Assembly: GCF_900177765.1 (NCBI RefSeq)
Contig: NZ_FXWI01000001.1
Coordinates: forward strand, 868,001-932,000
Length of the DNA: 64,000 nucleotides
DNA from: Agreia sp. VKM Ac-1783
Lineage (GTDB): Bacteria; Actinomycetota; Actinomycetes; Actinomycetales; Microbacteriaceae
Direction: 5' to 3'
Under the pieces are notes generated by a model. The model did not search any database, was not told the DNA's origin, and saw only the letters and a list, made by a program, of their open reading frames with translations. Shown piece after piece: positions 16,113 to 23,530 of this stretch. Within the stretch, counting starts at the first letter, position 1. Each line of letters opens with the position of its first letter. Position numbers and translations under genes: made by a program.

Positions 16113-16916
16113 TCAGTCGTTGTCGGATGCCCGACGCGGCGGGAACGCGTTGATCGGGGGCGGGGTCTCGCCGCCGTCGGGCGACTCGCGGTGCCGTTCC
16201 ACAGCGTTCACATTCTCGAGGACGCGCTTGGTCTCTTCGCGAGCCGCGCGCTGTTCCGGCGTTTCGACGGTCGCCGATGCGGCGGGTGGCGTCGAAGGAG
16301 CCTGAGGCGTGACGGGAGTGATGACGGTCGTCGCCTCGATCTCGGGGGTGCTGTGCTGCTCATGGTGCTGCTGGGCGACCCACTCTTCTTGCTGCCGTGC
16401 GAGGTGCTTCTCGGCATCCTCGTCTTCGACGCTCCAGCGCTCGAGGTCTGACTGGAAGGTCTTGCGGCTGCGGCCCGGTCGTTCCTGCCACTCGATGAGG
16501 CGATCGCGGAATTCGATGACCGCAGGCTCGACCTGATAACCGAAGGTGGCGGAGTTGCGGCGCATGTCGGCGAGTGAGTGCGCAGCCCAGTCTGCCGCGA
16601 CGGCGGAGCCCTTGATGGGAAGCATGCGGATCTGGATATCAGCCTGGCCGACGGCGCGGTCGGACATGATCTGCTCCTGCGGCGTCAACGAGTTCCACAC
16701 GGACGCCTGCTGAGCGGCGTCGATCAGAGACGCGATCGCGGCCACCTTGAGCTCGCGATCGTGCTTCGCCAGAAGTCTCTTGATCGAGGCACTCGCGATC
16801 CAGGCGCCGACTATCGCGGCAACGATGATCGCTGCTGCGGGGAGCACGATGCCGGACACCACGAAGCGTCCGTTGCTCGAAAAGAACCAATCTGCGAGGT
16901 CGTTCCACCATTCCAT
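16113..16916 (-). CDS. Hypothetical single-pass membrane protein
   Basis: A 267-residue protein that I do not recognise. A short N-terminus MEWWNDLADWFF is followed by one strong transmembrane segment (residues about 20-42, VSGIVLPAAAIIVAAIVGAW) and a soluble alpha-helical region with DRELKVAAIASLIDAAQQA. The C-terminal third is low-complexity, rich in Pro, Thr, Ala and Glu, and ends RRASDND. The ATG at 16916 starts just before the helix; further upstream there is no conserved sequence. It is convergent with the FNR fusion, 21 bases away, and its function is unknown. Confidence 0.65.
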   Translation of the reverse strand: MEWWNDLADWFFSSNGRFVVSGIVLPAAAIIVAAIVGAWIASASIKRLLAKHDRELKVAAIASLIDAAQQASVWNSLTPQEQIMSDRAVGQADIQIRMLPIKGSAVAADWAAHSLADMRRNSATFGYQVEPAVIEFRDRLIEWQERPGRSRKTFQSDLERWSVEDEDAEKHLARQQEEWVAQQHHEQHSTPEIEATTVITPVTPQAPSTPPAASATVETPEQRAAREETKRVLENVNAVERHRESPDGGETPPPINAFPPRRASDND

Positions 16917-16992
16917 GAGGCGAAGACTACGTCGTCGTCTGCAGGCATGACGGCGCGACGAGCCGAGGAGAGATCGATTCGTGATCGACGGA

Positions 16993-17214
16993 TTATGCGA
17001 AGCACGCTCTCGCGCTGTCGAACGAGGCGAAGTCGCCGATGTCGACGAGTCGAGTCGTGTTGGAGACGAGACGGCGGGCAGCGAAATGGTGTGCCCCGGC
17101 GGCCCGTGCCTCTTCGATGTAGCCCAGCACATGCCCGGCCGGATGGACCACGCGCCAGAAGCCGGGACGCAGAGCGACGAACGATGCAGCGGAGGTCGTG
17201 GATGTGATGGTCAT
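16993..17214 (-). CDS. Small conserved hypothetical protein
   Basis: A 73-residue soluble protein starting MTITSTTSAASFVALRPGFW and containing WRVVHPAGHVLGYIEE, a pattern that suggests a compact beta-rich fold; a Cys near the C-terminus is the only one. I do not recognise a characterised family. AGGAG lies six bases upstream of the ATG at 17214, which supports this start. It sits between the membrane protein and the aldo/keto reductase on the same strand, separated from each by about 75 bases, and could be independently transcribed. Confidence 0.6.
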   Translation of the reverse strand: MTITSTTSAASFVALRPGFWRVVHPAGHVLGYIEEARAAGAHHFAARRLVSNTTRLVDIGDFASFDSARACFA

Positions 17215-17289
17215 TGCAACTCCTGTCTTCGCGCCGGCCCGGGCTCGTGGTGATGAAGAAAGGTTAGGAGCAGCCACCGACAGTGAGTG

Positions 17290-18297
17290 TCAGAGCCCGG
17301 TGCCGTGCACCGCGTGCGGTTCGATCAGTGAGAGTTCGGCCTCGGAGAGGGGCTCTGCCTGCAGCGCATCGAGATTCTGATCGAGCTGTTCGACACTGGA
17401 TGCGCCGATGATCGCGCTGGTCACCTGCGGCTGGCGAAGGACCCAGGTGAGTGCGAGTTGGGCCAGCGTCTGGCCCCTGTCTTTCGCGATGGCGTCGAGA
17501 GCACGGGCGCGCGCGAGGTAGCCCTCGTCGATTCGCGACTCGGGCAGGAACCGGCTCGTCGCGGCACGCGACCCATCCGGAACCGTGCCGGTGAGGTAGC
17601 GGTCGGTCAGGAGGCCCTGTGCAAGCGGAGAGAAGACGATGCCGCCCACGCCGAGTTCGTCGAGGACAGGGAAGAGGCCTTCCTTTTCGATGTGCCTGTC
17701 GAACATGGAGTAACGCGGCTGGTGGATGAGCAGCGGGACGCGATGCTCGGCCAGCGCAGCGTGCATGCGCCGGGTGTCGTCGGGCCCGTAGTTGGACACC
17801 CCGACATAGAGAGCCTTGCCCTGGGATACCGCGCTGGCGAGCGCAGCCGCCGTCTCTTCGATCGGCGTTTCCGGGTCGGGGCGGTGGTGGTAGAAGATGT
17901 CCACGTAGTCGAGCCCCAGTCGCCCGAGACTCTGATCGAGCGACGAGAGCAGGTACTTGCGCGAGCCGAAGTCTCCATAAGGCCCAGGCCACATGTCGTA
18001 GCCGGCCTTCGACGAGATGACCAACTCGTCGCGGTAGGCGCCGAAGTCGTCAGCGAGGATGCGCCCGAAGTTGGTCTCTGCCGAACCGTAGGGCGGTCCG
18101 TAGTTGTTGGCGAGATCGAAATGGGTGACTCCGCGATCGAAAGCGCGATGCACGATATCGCGCTGCGCCTGCAGAGGCTTCGTGTCTCCGAAGTTGTGCC
18201 AGAGACCCAACGAGAGGGCGGGCAGCTTGAGCCCGCTCCGCCCTGTCCTGTTGTACTGCATCGACTCGTATCGGCTGTCATCGGCTCTGTAGATCAC
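17290..18297 (-). CDS. Aldo/keto reductase, YghZ/GAP-reductase-like
   Basis: A 335-residue NADPH-dependent aldo/keto reductase of the group that includes E. coli YghZ (L-glyceraldehyde 3-phosphate reductase). The family N-terminus is clear: RYESMQYNRTGRSGLKLPAL then SLGLWHNFGD. The catalytic tetrad is visible as FDLANNYG (Asp, Tyr), SSKAGYDMW (Lys) and FYHHRPDP (His). The NADPH-binding end reads SAIIGASSVEQLDQNLDAL. I start at the GTG at 18297, because the family commonly has a short lead before RYESM; starting at the ATG at 18261 would remove twelve residues. Its substrate here is not known. Confidence 0.88.
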   Translation of the reverse strand: MIYRADDSRYESMQYNRTGRSGLKLPALSLGLWHNFGDTKPLQAQRDIVHRAFDRGVTHFDLANNYGPPYGSAETNFGRILADDFGAYRDELVISSKAGYDMWPGPYGDFGSRKYLLSSLDQSLGRLGLDYVDIFYHHRPDPETPIEETAAALASAVSQGKALYVGVSNYGPDDTRRMHAALAEHRVPLLIHQPRYSMFDRHIEKEGLFPVLDELGVGGIVFSPLAQGLLTDRYLTGTVPDGSRAATSRFLPESRIDEGYLARARALDAIAKDRGQTLAQLALTWVLRQPQVTSAIIGASSVEQLDQNLDALQAEPLSEAELSLIEPHAVHGTGL

Positions 18298-18530
18298 GCA
18301 ACAACCGTATTGCACGGGATCGAATCCACAAGCGCGATAGTGCGGGTGAGTAAGGGAGCCGACCTCTCCTCCTCCGCCCGGGATCGCGCGGAGCTGTGCA
18401 CAGATCGCACGATGGCGACTCCACACAGCGCGCCCGACCGCGATTCTGGTGCAACCGGCGCGAGAACGGAATCAACTGGCACGAGTGCCGCTCTCGCGTC
18501 GGCCAACTGACCGATCGTAAGGAGAATGAC

Positions 18531-19088
18531 GTGACAGACATCGTGACGCTCGCAGGCGTCGTAGCAACCAAACCCGAGAACGTTCGAACCAGCACGGGCC
18601 TGACGGTCGCCAATTTCCGTCTCGCATCGAGCCAGCGACGATTCGACCGAGCGACGTCGACCTGGGTCGACGGCGACACCAACTGGTACACGATCAACGC
18701 ATACCGATGGATGGCCAACAACGTGGCCAATTCGCTCGAGATCGGCAACCACGTGGTTCTCACGGGTCGCCTGCGGGTGCGCAACTGGACCAGTGGAGAC
18801 AAGCGCGGCACCGCAGTCGAAGTCGACGTCGATTCCATCGGTCATGACCTCGCGTTCGGGGTGTCGCACTTCACGCGACTCAAGGCGGCCGTTCCGGCCG
18901 AGCAGCAGGGCGCCGCATCCGGTGACGAGGCTCCTGAACCCGATCCGCTGGATTCCGGCTCGCACGACCCGGCAGCGAACGACATCTGGTCTACCCCGGT
19001 CACCGGCGCCGGCCTCTCGCATGACGCCGACGGGCCGGCAGAGGTGGAGAGCGAGGACGTATCGGACACGGAGAAGGTGCCTTTCTGA
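18531..19088 (+). CDS. Single-stranded DNA-binding protein paralogue
   Basis: A 185-residue SSB. The OB fold spans residues 1 to about 115: TDIVTLAGVVATKPENVRTS, TVANFRLASSQRRFDRAT, WYTINAYRWMANNVANSL and GNHVVLTGRLRVRNWT. A disordered acidic linker follows and the tip reads SDTEKVPF, keeping the terminal Pro-Phe that binds partner proteins but with Lys before Val instead of the usual run of acids. AAGGAG at 18519 fixes the GTG start. It is not beside rpsF or rpsR, so it is probably the accessory SSB of this genome rather than the main one. Confidence 0.88.
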   Translation: MTDIVTLAGVVATKPENVRTSTGLTVANFRLASSQRRFDRATSTWVDGDTNWYTINAYRWMANNVANSLEIGNHVVLTGRLRVRNWTSGDKRGTAVEVDVDSIGHDLAFGVSHFTRLKAAVPAEQQGAASGDEAPEPDPLDSGSHDPAANDIWSTPVTGAGLSHDADGPAEVESEDVSDTEKVPF

Positions 19089-19121
19089 CCGACGCCACGA
19101 ACCGGTGAATCTGCCGAGCCG

Positions 19122-19152
19122 TTGCGGCGCCCCCGAGGCCCTCACCTAGAAT
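19122..19152 (+). promoter_or_regulatory. Putative promoter for the lipoprotein gene at 19192
   Basis: TTGCGG at 19122-19127 and TAGAAT at 19147-19152 are separated by 19 bases. The -10 box lies in the loop of a perfect 9-base inverted repeat (19138-19146 and 19154-19162), so it could be occluded by a bound repressor or by DNA or RNA folding. Confidence 0.5.
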
Positions 19153-19162
19153 CGGTGAGGGC
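19138..19162. promoter_or_regulatory. Inverted repeat enclosing a -10 box (possible operator)
   Basis: GCCCTCACC and GGTGAGGGC are perfect complements across seven bases TAGAATC. No T-run follows, so an operator is more likely than a terminator for the upstream SSB gene, but a terminator cannot be excluded. Confidence 0.5.
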
Positions 19163-19191
19163 ACACGGGGGACACAGCGAAAGAGGGCATA

Positions 19192-19716
19192 GTGACGCGC
19201 ACGGCGACGGGCAGCACCGGCACACGACGACGTCGAGCGTCACTGGCGGCGGTCGTGGCGGCAGCCACGTTCGCGCTCATTCTGACCGGCTGCGTTGCGG
19301 AGTCCGAGCCCAAGCCCGCCGAGACATCGGCCGAGCCGACCGTGTCCGAGACGCCGACACCGACGCCATCCGACGCGCCCCCACCCGCCCTTGTTCCGAA
19401 CGGCACCGCCGCCGAGAACAAGCCGTTCTTCGACTACCTCAACAACCAGGCCATCACGGCAGCCGGCGGTCAGCCCGACGGCCCCACATTCATCAACTCT
19501 CTCCGCGCCGGCGGCTTCGCCGTCGAGACCATGGAGCTGACGCCCGACATCACCACGGTGGGCGTCAAGGCCGACTCCGTGCAGTTCTCGGTGCACGCCC
19601 CCGATGCCTGTCTGATCGGGCAGTGGGGCGCGGTCGGGGGATACACCAGCATCATCGCGGCGCCGCTCGCGACCGGCAAGTGCTTCGTCGGCCAGACGCG
19701 TCCCATCGACTTCTGA
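19192..19716 (+). CDS. Hypothetical lipoprotein
   Basis: A 174-residue secreted protein with an Arg-rich N-terminus (TRRRRASLAAVVAAATFALI) leading to a lipobox ILTGC (Cys about 34). A Pro/Thr/Glu-rich spacer up to about residue 65 separates the anchor from a small domain containing NKPFFDYLNN and two cysteines (in DACLIGQWG and TGKCFVGQ) that could form a disulphide. I do not recognise the family, which appears restricted to relatives. GTG start; the upstream sequence GAAAGAGGGC may serve as ribosome binding site. Confidence 0.7.
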   Translation: MTRTATGSTGTRRRRASLAAVVAAATFALILTGCVAESEPKPAETSAEPTVSETPTPTPSDAPPPALVPNGTAAENKPFFDYLNNQAITAAGGQPDGPTFINSLRAGGFAVETMELTPDITTVGVKADSVQFSVHAPDACLIGQWGAVGGYTSIIAAPLATGKCFVGQTRPIDF

Positions 19717-19744
19717 GCCGAGGAAGACTAAGGCGAAGAGACCA

Positions 19745-19756
19745 TAGACTGGTCGA
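19745..19756 (+). promoter_or_regulatory. Putative leaderless promoter -10 box for ettA
   Basis: TAGACT at 19745-19750 is followed by GGTCGA and the ATG at 19757; no Shine-Dalgarno sequence is present. Confidence 0.5.
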
Positions 19757-21439
19757 ATGGCCGAATATATCTACTCGATGGTCCGCGCCCGCAAGGCCGT
19801 GGGAGACAAGCTCATCCTCGACGACGTCACGATGGCGTTCCTTCCGGGGGCGAAGATCGGTGTCGTCGGCCCTAACGGAGCCGGAAAGTCCACGATCCTC
19901 AAGATCATGGCGGGGCTCGACACGCCGTCGAACGGCGAAGCCCGGCTTACCCCCGGCTTCAGCGTCGGAATCCTCATGCAGGAGCCGGAGCTCGACGAGT
20001 CGAAGACCGTGCTCGAGAACGTGCAGGAGGGTGTCGGCCCGATCAAACAGAAGGTCGACCGCTTCAACGAGATCGGCCTCGCGATGGCCGAGCCTGATGC
20101 GGACTTCGACGCGCTCCTCGCCGAGATGGGAACCCTGCAGGAGGAGATCGACGCCGCCGATGCGTGGGACCTCGACTCGCAGCTCGAGCAGGCAATGGAT
20201 GCGCTCCGCACCCCGCCCGGCGACTACAGCGTCGCCAACCTGTCCGGGGGTGAGAAGCGTCGCGTCGCCCTCACCAAGCTTCTCCTCCAGAAGCCCGACC
20301 TGCTGCTCCTCGACGAGCCCACCAACCACCTCGATGCCGAGAGTGTCCTCTGGCTCGAGCAGCACCTCGCCAAGTACCCCGGCGCCGTCCTCGCCGTCAC
20401 TCACGACAGGTACTTCCTCGACCACGTGGCCGAGTGGATCGCCGAGGTCGACCGCGGCAAGCTCTACCCCTACGAGGGCAACTACTCGACGTACCTCGAG
20501 AAGAAGCAGGAACGTCTGCAGGTTCAGGGCAAGAAAGACGCCAAGCTAGCGAAGCGACTCTCGAGCGAGCTCGAGTGGGTGCGCTCGAACGCCAAGGGCC
20601 GCCAGGTCAAGTCGAAGGCGCGCCTCGCCCGCTACGAGGAGATGGCAGCCGAGGCCGAGAAGACGCGCAAACTCGACTTCGAGGAGCTCGTCATTCCCGT
20701 CGGGCCGCGACTGGGCTCGCAAGTCATCGACGCGAAGGACCTCAAGAAGGGCTTCGGCGACCGTGTTCTGATCGACGGACTCAGCTTCACCCTCCCGCGC
20801 AACGGCATCGTCGGCGTCATCGGCCCGAACGGTGTCGGTAAGTCCACGCTCTTCAAGACGATCACCGGAATCGAGCCGCTCGACTCGGGCAACCTGAAGA
20901 TCGGCGAGACAGTCGACATCTCGTACGTCGACCAAGACCGCGGCGGCATCGACCCGCAGAAGACGCTCTGGGAGGTCGTGTCCGACGGGCAGGACTACAT
21001 CCAGGTCGGCAAGACAGAGATCCCATCGCGCGGCTACGTCTCGCAGTTCGGATTCAAGGGCCCCGACCAGCAGAAGAAGGCGGGTGTGCTCTCCGGTGGT
21101 GAGCGCAATCGCCTGAACCTCGCGCTCACGCTCAAGCAGGGCGGCAACCTGCTGCTGCTCGACGAACCGACGAACGACCTCGACGTCGAGACGCTGTCCA
21201 GCCTCGAGAACGCTCTCCTCGAGTTCCCCGGATGCGCCGTGGTCATCACACACGACCGGTGGTTCCTCGACCGCATCGCCACGCACATCCTCGCCTACGA
21301 GGGCACCGAAGAGGCTCCGTCGAACTGGCACTGGTTCGAGGGCAACTTCGAGTCGTACGAGCAGAACAAGATCGAGCGACTGGGTCCGGATGCGGCCAAG
21401 CCGAACCGTTCGGCGTACCGCAAGCTCACGCGCGACTAG
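19757..21439 (+). CDS. ettA: Energy-dependent translational throttle protein EttA (ABC-F ATPase)
   Basis: EttA (560 aa) is a cytoplasmic ABC-F protein that binds the ribosomal E site and gates entry into elongation according to ATP/ADP. Two ABC domains are visible: Walker A VGPNGAGKST and IGPNGVGKST, signatures LSGGEKRRVALTKLL and LSGGERNRLNLALTL, and Walker B LLLLDEPTNHLD and LLLLDEPTNDLD. Between them lies the P-site tRNA interaction motif region (residues about 240-320, Lys/Arg-rich EKKQERLQVQGKKDAKLAKR). The C-terminus GPDAAKPNRSAYRKLTRD is typical of EttA. The first residues AEYIYSMVRARKAVGDKLIL are also family-specific. Confidence 0.96.
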   Translation: MAEYIYSMVRARKAVGDKLILDDVTMAFLPGAKIGVVGPNGAGKSTILKIMAGLDTPSNGEARLTPGFSVGILMQEPELDESKTVLENVQEGVGPIKQKVDRFNEIGLAMAEPDADFDALLAEMGTLQEEIDAADAWDLDSQLEQAMDALRTPPGDYSVANLSGGEKRRVALTKLLLQKPDLLLLDEPTNHLDAESVLWLEQHLAKYPGAVLAVTHDRYFLDHVAEWIAEVDRGKLYPYEGNYSTYLEKKQERLQVQGKKDAKLAKRLSSELEWVRSNAKGRQVKSKARLARYEEMAAEAEKTRKLDFEELVIPVGPRLGSQVIDAKDLKKGFGDRVLIDGLSFTLPRNGIVGVIGPNGVGKSTLFKTITGIEPLDSGNLKIGETVDISYVDQDRGGIDPQKTLWEVVSDGQDYIQVGKTEIPSRGYVSQFGFKGPDQQKKAGVLSGGERNRLNLALTLKQGGNLLLLDEPTNDLDVETLSSLENALLEFPGCAVVITHDRWFLDRIATHILAYEGTEEAPSNWHWFEGNFESYEQNKIERLGPDAAKPNRSAYRKLTRD

Positions 21440-21450
21440 TCGAGGTCGCG

Positions 21451-21936
21451 ATGCGCCTGCACGTTCCCATCCGCCTGCGCTGGTCGGATCTCGACGCCTA
21501 CGGTCACGTCAATAACGCCGAGATGCTGCGCCTCCTCGAGGAGGCGCGCATCGAAGCGTTCTGGATGCCCGATCCGGGAGCGGCGGAGTCTGCGGCCGGG
21601 GCATCCACGGCGGTGCTCGACGGGCGCCCTGGCTCCGACACGCTGACGCTGATCGCTCGGCAGGAGATCGAGTACCTCGCTCCCGTGCCGTACATGAGGC
21701 AGCCGGTCGACATCCAGCTCTGGCTCGGACGACTCGGCGGGGCGAGTCTCGAGGTCTGCTACGAGGTGCGGAGCCCCGTCGGCGTCGAACCGAACGTGCT
21801 GTTCACTCGGGCGACGACGACGATCGTGCTGGTCGACGCGGCTACGCAGAGGCCGCGCCGCATCAACGACATCGAGCGCGCAGCGTGGGAGCCCTACCTC
21901 GACGCGTCGGTCGAGTTCACGAAACGCGCTCGCTAG
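21451..21936 (+). CDS. Acyl-CoA thioesterase, hot-dog fold (4HBT)
   Basis: A 161-residue single-domain hot-dog thioesterase of the 4-hydroxybenzoyl-CoA thioesterase type. The signature LRWSDLDAYGHVNNAEMLR holds the active-site Asp and the HVNN helix start; IEYLAPVPYMRQPVDIQLWL follows as the central strand. Likely role is hydrolysis of an acyl-CoA, substrate unknown. It starts 12 bases after the ettA stop and may share its transcript. Its 3' end overlaps the convergent tesB-like gene by 20 bases, so the two thioesterases face each other. Confidence 0.88.
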   Translation: MRLHVPIRLRWSDLDAYGHVNNAEMLRLLEEARIEAFWMPDPGAAESAAGASTAVLDGRPGSDTLTLIARQEIEYLAPVPYMRQPVDIQLWLGRLGGASLEVCYEVRSPVGVEPNVLFTRATTTIVLVDAATQRPRRINDIERAAWEPYLDASVEFTKRAR

Positions 21937-22813
21937 GCGGAACCCGCACCATTCCCTCCTGGGCCACGCTCGCGAGAAGCACTCCGTCGCGCGAGTAGAT
22001 GCGACCCAGAGACAACCCACGGCCCCCGTGACCGCTCGGCGATTCCTGAACGTAGAGCATCCATTCGTCGACTCTGCCGAACCGGTGCCACCACATGGCG
22101 TGGTCGAGGCTGGCCGTCTTCAGTCCCGGTGTCACCCATGCGATGCCGTGCCGGCGATAGATCGGCTCGAGGATCGTGTAGTCACTCGCGTAGGCCAGTG
22201 CCGCGCGATGCAGATTCGGGTCGTCGGGCAAGGTGCCGAAGGCTTTCATCCACACCGCCTGATGCCCCACGGGCGGGCCCTCGACAGAGAGGTAGATCGG
22301 CGAGTCGACGTGGCGCATGTCGAAAGGTCGCTCGGTCGCCCAGAATCGGGCGACGGGGTGGTCGATTCCCTGCAGCCGTTCCGCCGTGCTCGGGATGTCC
22401 TCGGGTTGCGGGATCCCTTCCGGCATATCGATCTGGTGCTCGAGTCCCTCGTCCTCCGTCTGGAACGAGGCGATGAGCGACAGAATCGGAGTTCCATCCT
22501 GGTATGCCTGGGTGCGCCGCGTGGCGAACGAGCGGCCGTCGTGGATGCGATCCACGGCGAACGTGATGGGTTTGTCGACGTTGCCGGGCCTCAAGAAGTA
22601 GCCGTGCATCGAGTGCACGATCCTGTTCTCGTCGACCGTGCGCATCGCGGCCGTGATCGACTGCGCGAGCACCTGTCCGCCGAAGACGCGACCCTGCGGC
22701 ATCCACTGCGACGGGCCCGTGAAGATGTCCTCGTTCGTGCGCGCGCCCGTATCGGTCAGGTCCAGCGCTGTGAGGAGCCCTTCCAATGGCGTAGCACGGA
22801 TCTTCTCGGTCAT
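21917..22813 (-). CDS. tesB: Acyl-CoA thioesterase II (TesB family)
   Basis: A 298-residue double-hot-dog thioesterase that hydrolyses medium- and long-chain acyl-CoA. The N-terminal domain has VFGGQVLAQSITAAMRTV and HSMHGYFLRPGNVDKPITF (family-typical), and the second domain shows GIAWVTPGLKTASLDHAMWW with the catalytic Asp and HRFGRVDEWMLYVQESPS with Gln and Thr/Ser positions. The ATG at 22813 is preceded by GGGAGGCAGC, a good ribosome binding site; an upstream in-frame start would add 20 residues without similarity. It is convergent with, and overlaps, the 4HBT gene. Confidence 0.93.
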   Translation of the reverse strand: MTEKIRATPLEGLLTALDLTDTGARTNEDIFTGPSQWMPQGRVFGGQVLAQSITAAMRTVDENRIVHSMHGYFLRPGNVDKPITFAVDRIHDGRSFATRRTQAYQDGTPILSLIASFQTEDEGLEHQIDMPEGIPQPEDIPSTAERLQGIDHPVARFWATERPFDMRHVDSPIYLSVEGPPVGHQAVWMKAFGTLPDDPNLHRAALAYASDYTILEPIYRRHGIAWVTPGLKTASLDHAMWWHRFGRVDEWMLYVQESPSGHGGRGLSLGRIYSRDGVLLASVAQEGMVRVPPSERVS

Positions 22814-22849
22814 GCTGCCTCCCATATTGGCGTTCCCAGTGAAGTAGTT

Positions 22850-22860
22850 TAGACAGCGAG
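22850..22860 (+). promoter_or_regulatory. Putative leaderless promoter -10 box for the gene at 22861
   Basis: TAGACA at 22850-22855 is followed by GCGAG and the ATG at 22861; no ribosome binding site precedes the ATG. Confidence 0.4.
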
Positions 22861-23517
22861 ATGGTTCAGTCATTCGCCCTTGTCGATTCGCCCTCGCTCG
22901 GCGACCTCAAAGTGTTCCTCGGTCGCTCCGCTCGCCTCGACCAGGGCGGCGTGCGACTCATCGGGGGATCAGGCGTGCTCGCCGTGTATGCCCCCGTGCT
23001 GCACCCGCGGGGCCTCCTCGACAATGCGCCCACCGTGCTCGGACTCCGCACGTTCGCGCTGGCCGAGAGCGCCTCGTTCGACGTCGTCGTCTCCGCTCGC
23101 CAACTGCTCGATCGGCTGGCCCTGCTCTCGGTCACCGTCAATCTCGACGATGGTCCTATCGGGGTGCTCATCCCGCCGCCCGAGTCGTCGCCGGCCTGGG
23201 TGGGGATCTCGCCGCCCCGCGGCGGCTGGACAGCTGCTGGTGAGGTCGCCGCCCCGGTACTCGAGGCCGCCGCCCGCAGCGGTGTGGCCGAGGTCGCTGC
23301 GGCGCTGCCGACAGACGCGGGCGAGCAGCTCGTGCACAAGGTGCGTGCCGAGGTCTGGGGTCGCGCGATTCCGGATGTCGTGCCGCCGATTCCCGCGGGC
23401 GTCGGTCTGGCCGCCGACAGCCTGGGCTTCCTGCGTACCGATGAGCCTGCGCGCATCCTCGTGTCGGGAGCCTGGACCCGCGTCTCGACCAAGCGGGGCC
23501 ACGTTCTCACTCGCTGA
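22861..23517 (+). CDS. Conserved hypothetical protein
   Basis: A 218-residue soluble protein, probably conserved among actinobacteria, without a function I can name. The N-terminal half reads LGRSARLDQGGVRLIGGSGV and LAVYAPVLHPRGLLDNAPTV, the middle WVGISPPRGGWTAAGEV and the end GVGLAADSLGFLRTDEPA. No membrane segments, signal peptide or metal-binding motif are seen. It is divergent from tesB, with 47 bases between starts, and appears to be transcribed without a leader. It is separate from the convergent FAD dehydrogenase, which ends 13 bases downstream. Confidence 0.7.
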   Translation: MVQSFALVDSPSLGDLKVFLGRSARLDQGGVRLIGGSGVLAVYAPVLHPRGLLDNAPTVLGLRTFALAESASFDVVVSARQLLDRLALLSVTVNLDDGPIGVLIPPPESSPAWVGISPPRGGWTAAGEVAAPVLEAAARSGVAEVAAALPTDAGEQLVHKVRAEVWGRAIPDVVPPIPAGVGLAADSLGFLRTDEPARILVSGAWTRVSTKRGHVLTR

Positions 23518-23530
23518 GCAGTCTCGCTCG

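Noticed and set aside
18531-18610. LexA/SOS box near the ssb gene
   Set aside because: GAAC and GTTC segments occur but not with the GAAC-N4-GTTC spacing; no site could be supported.
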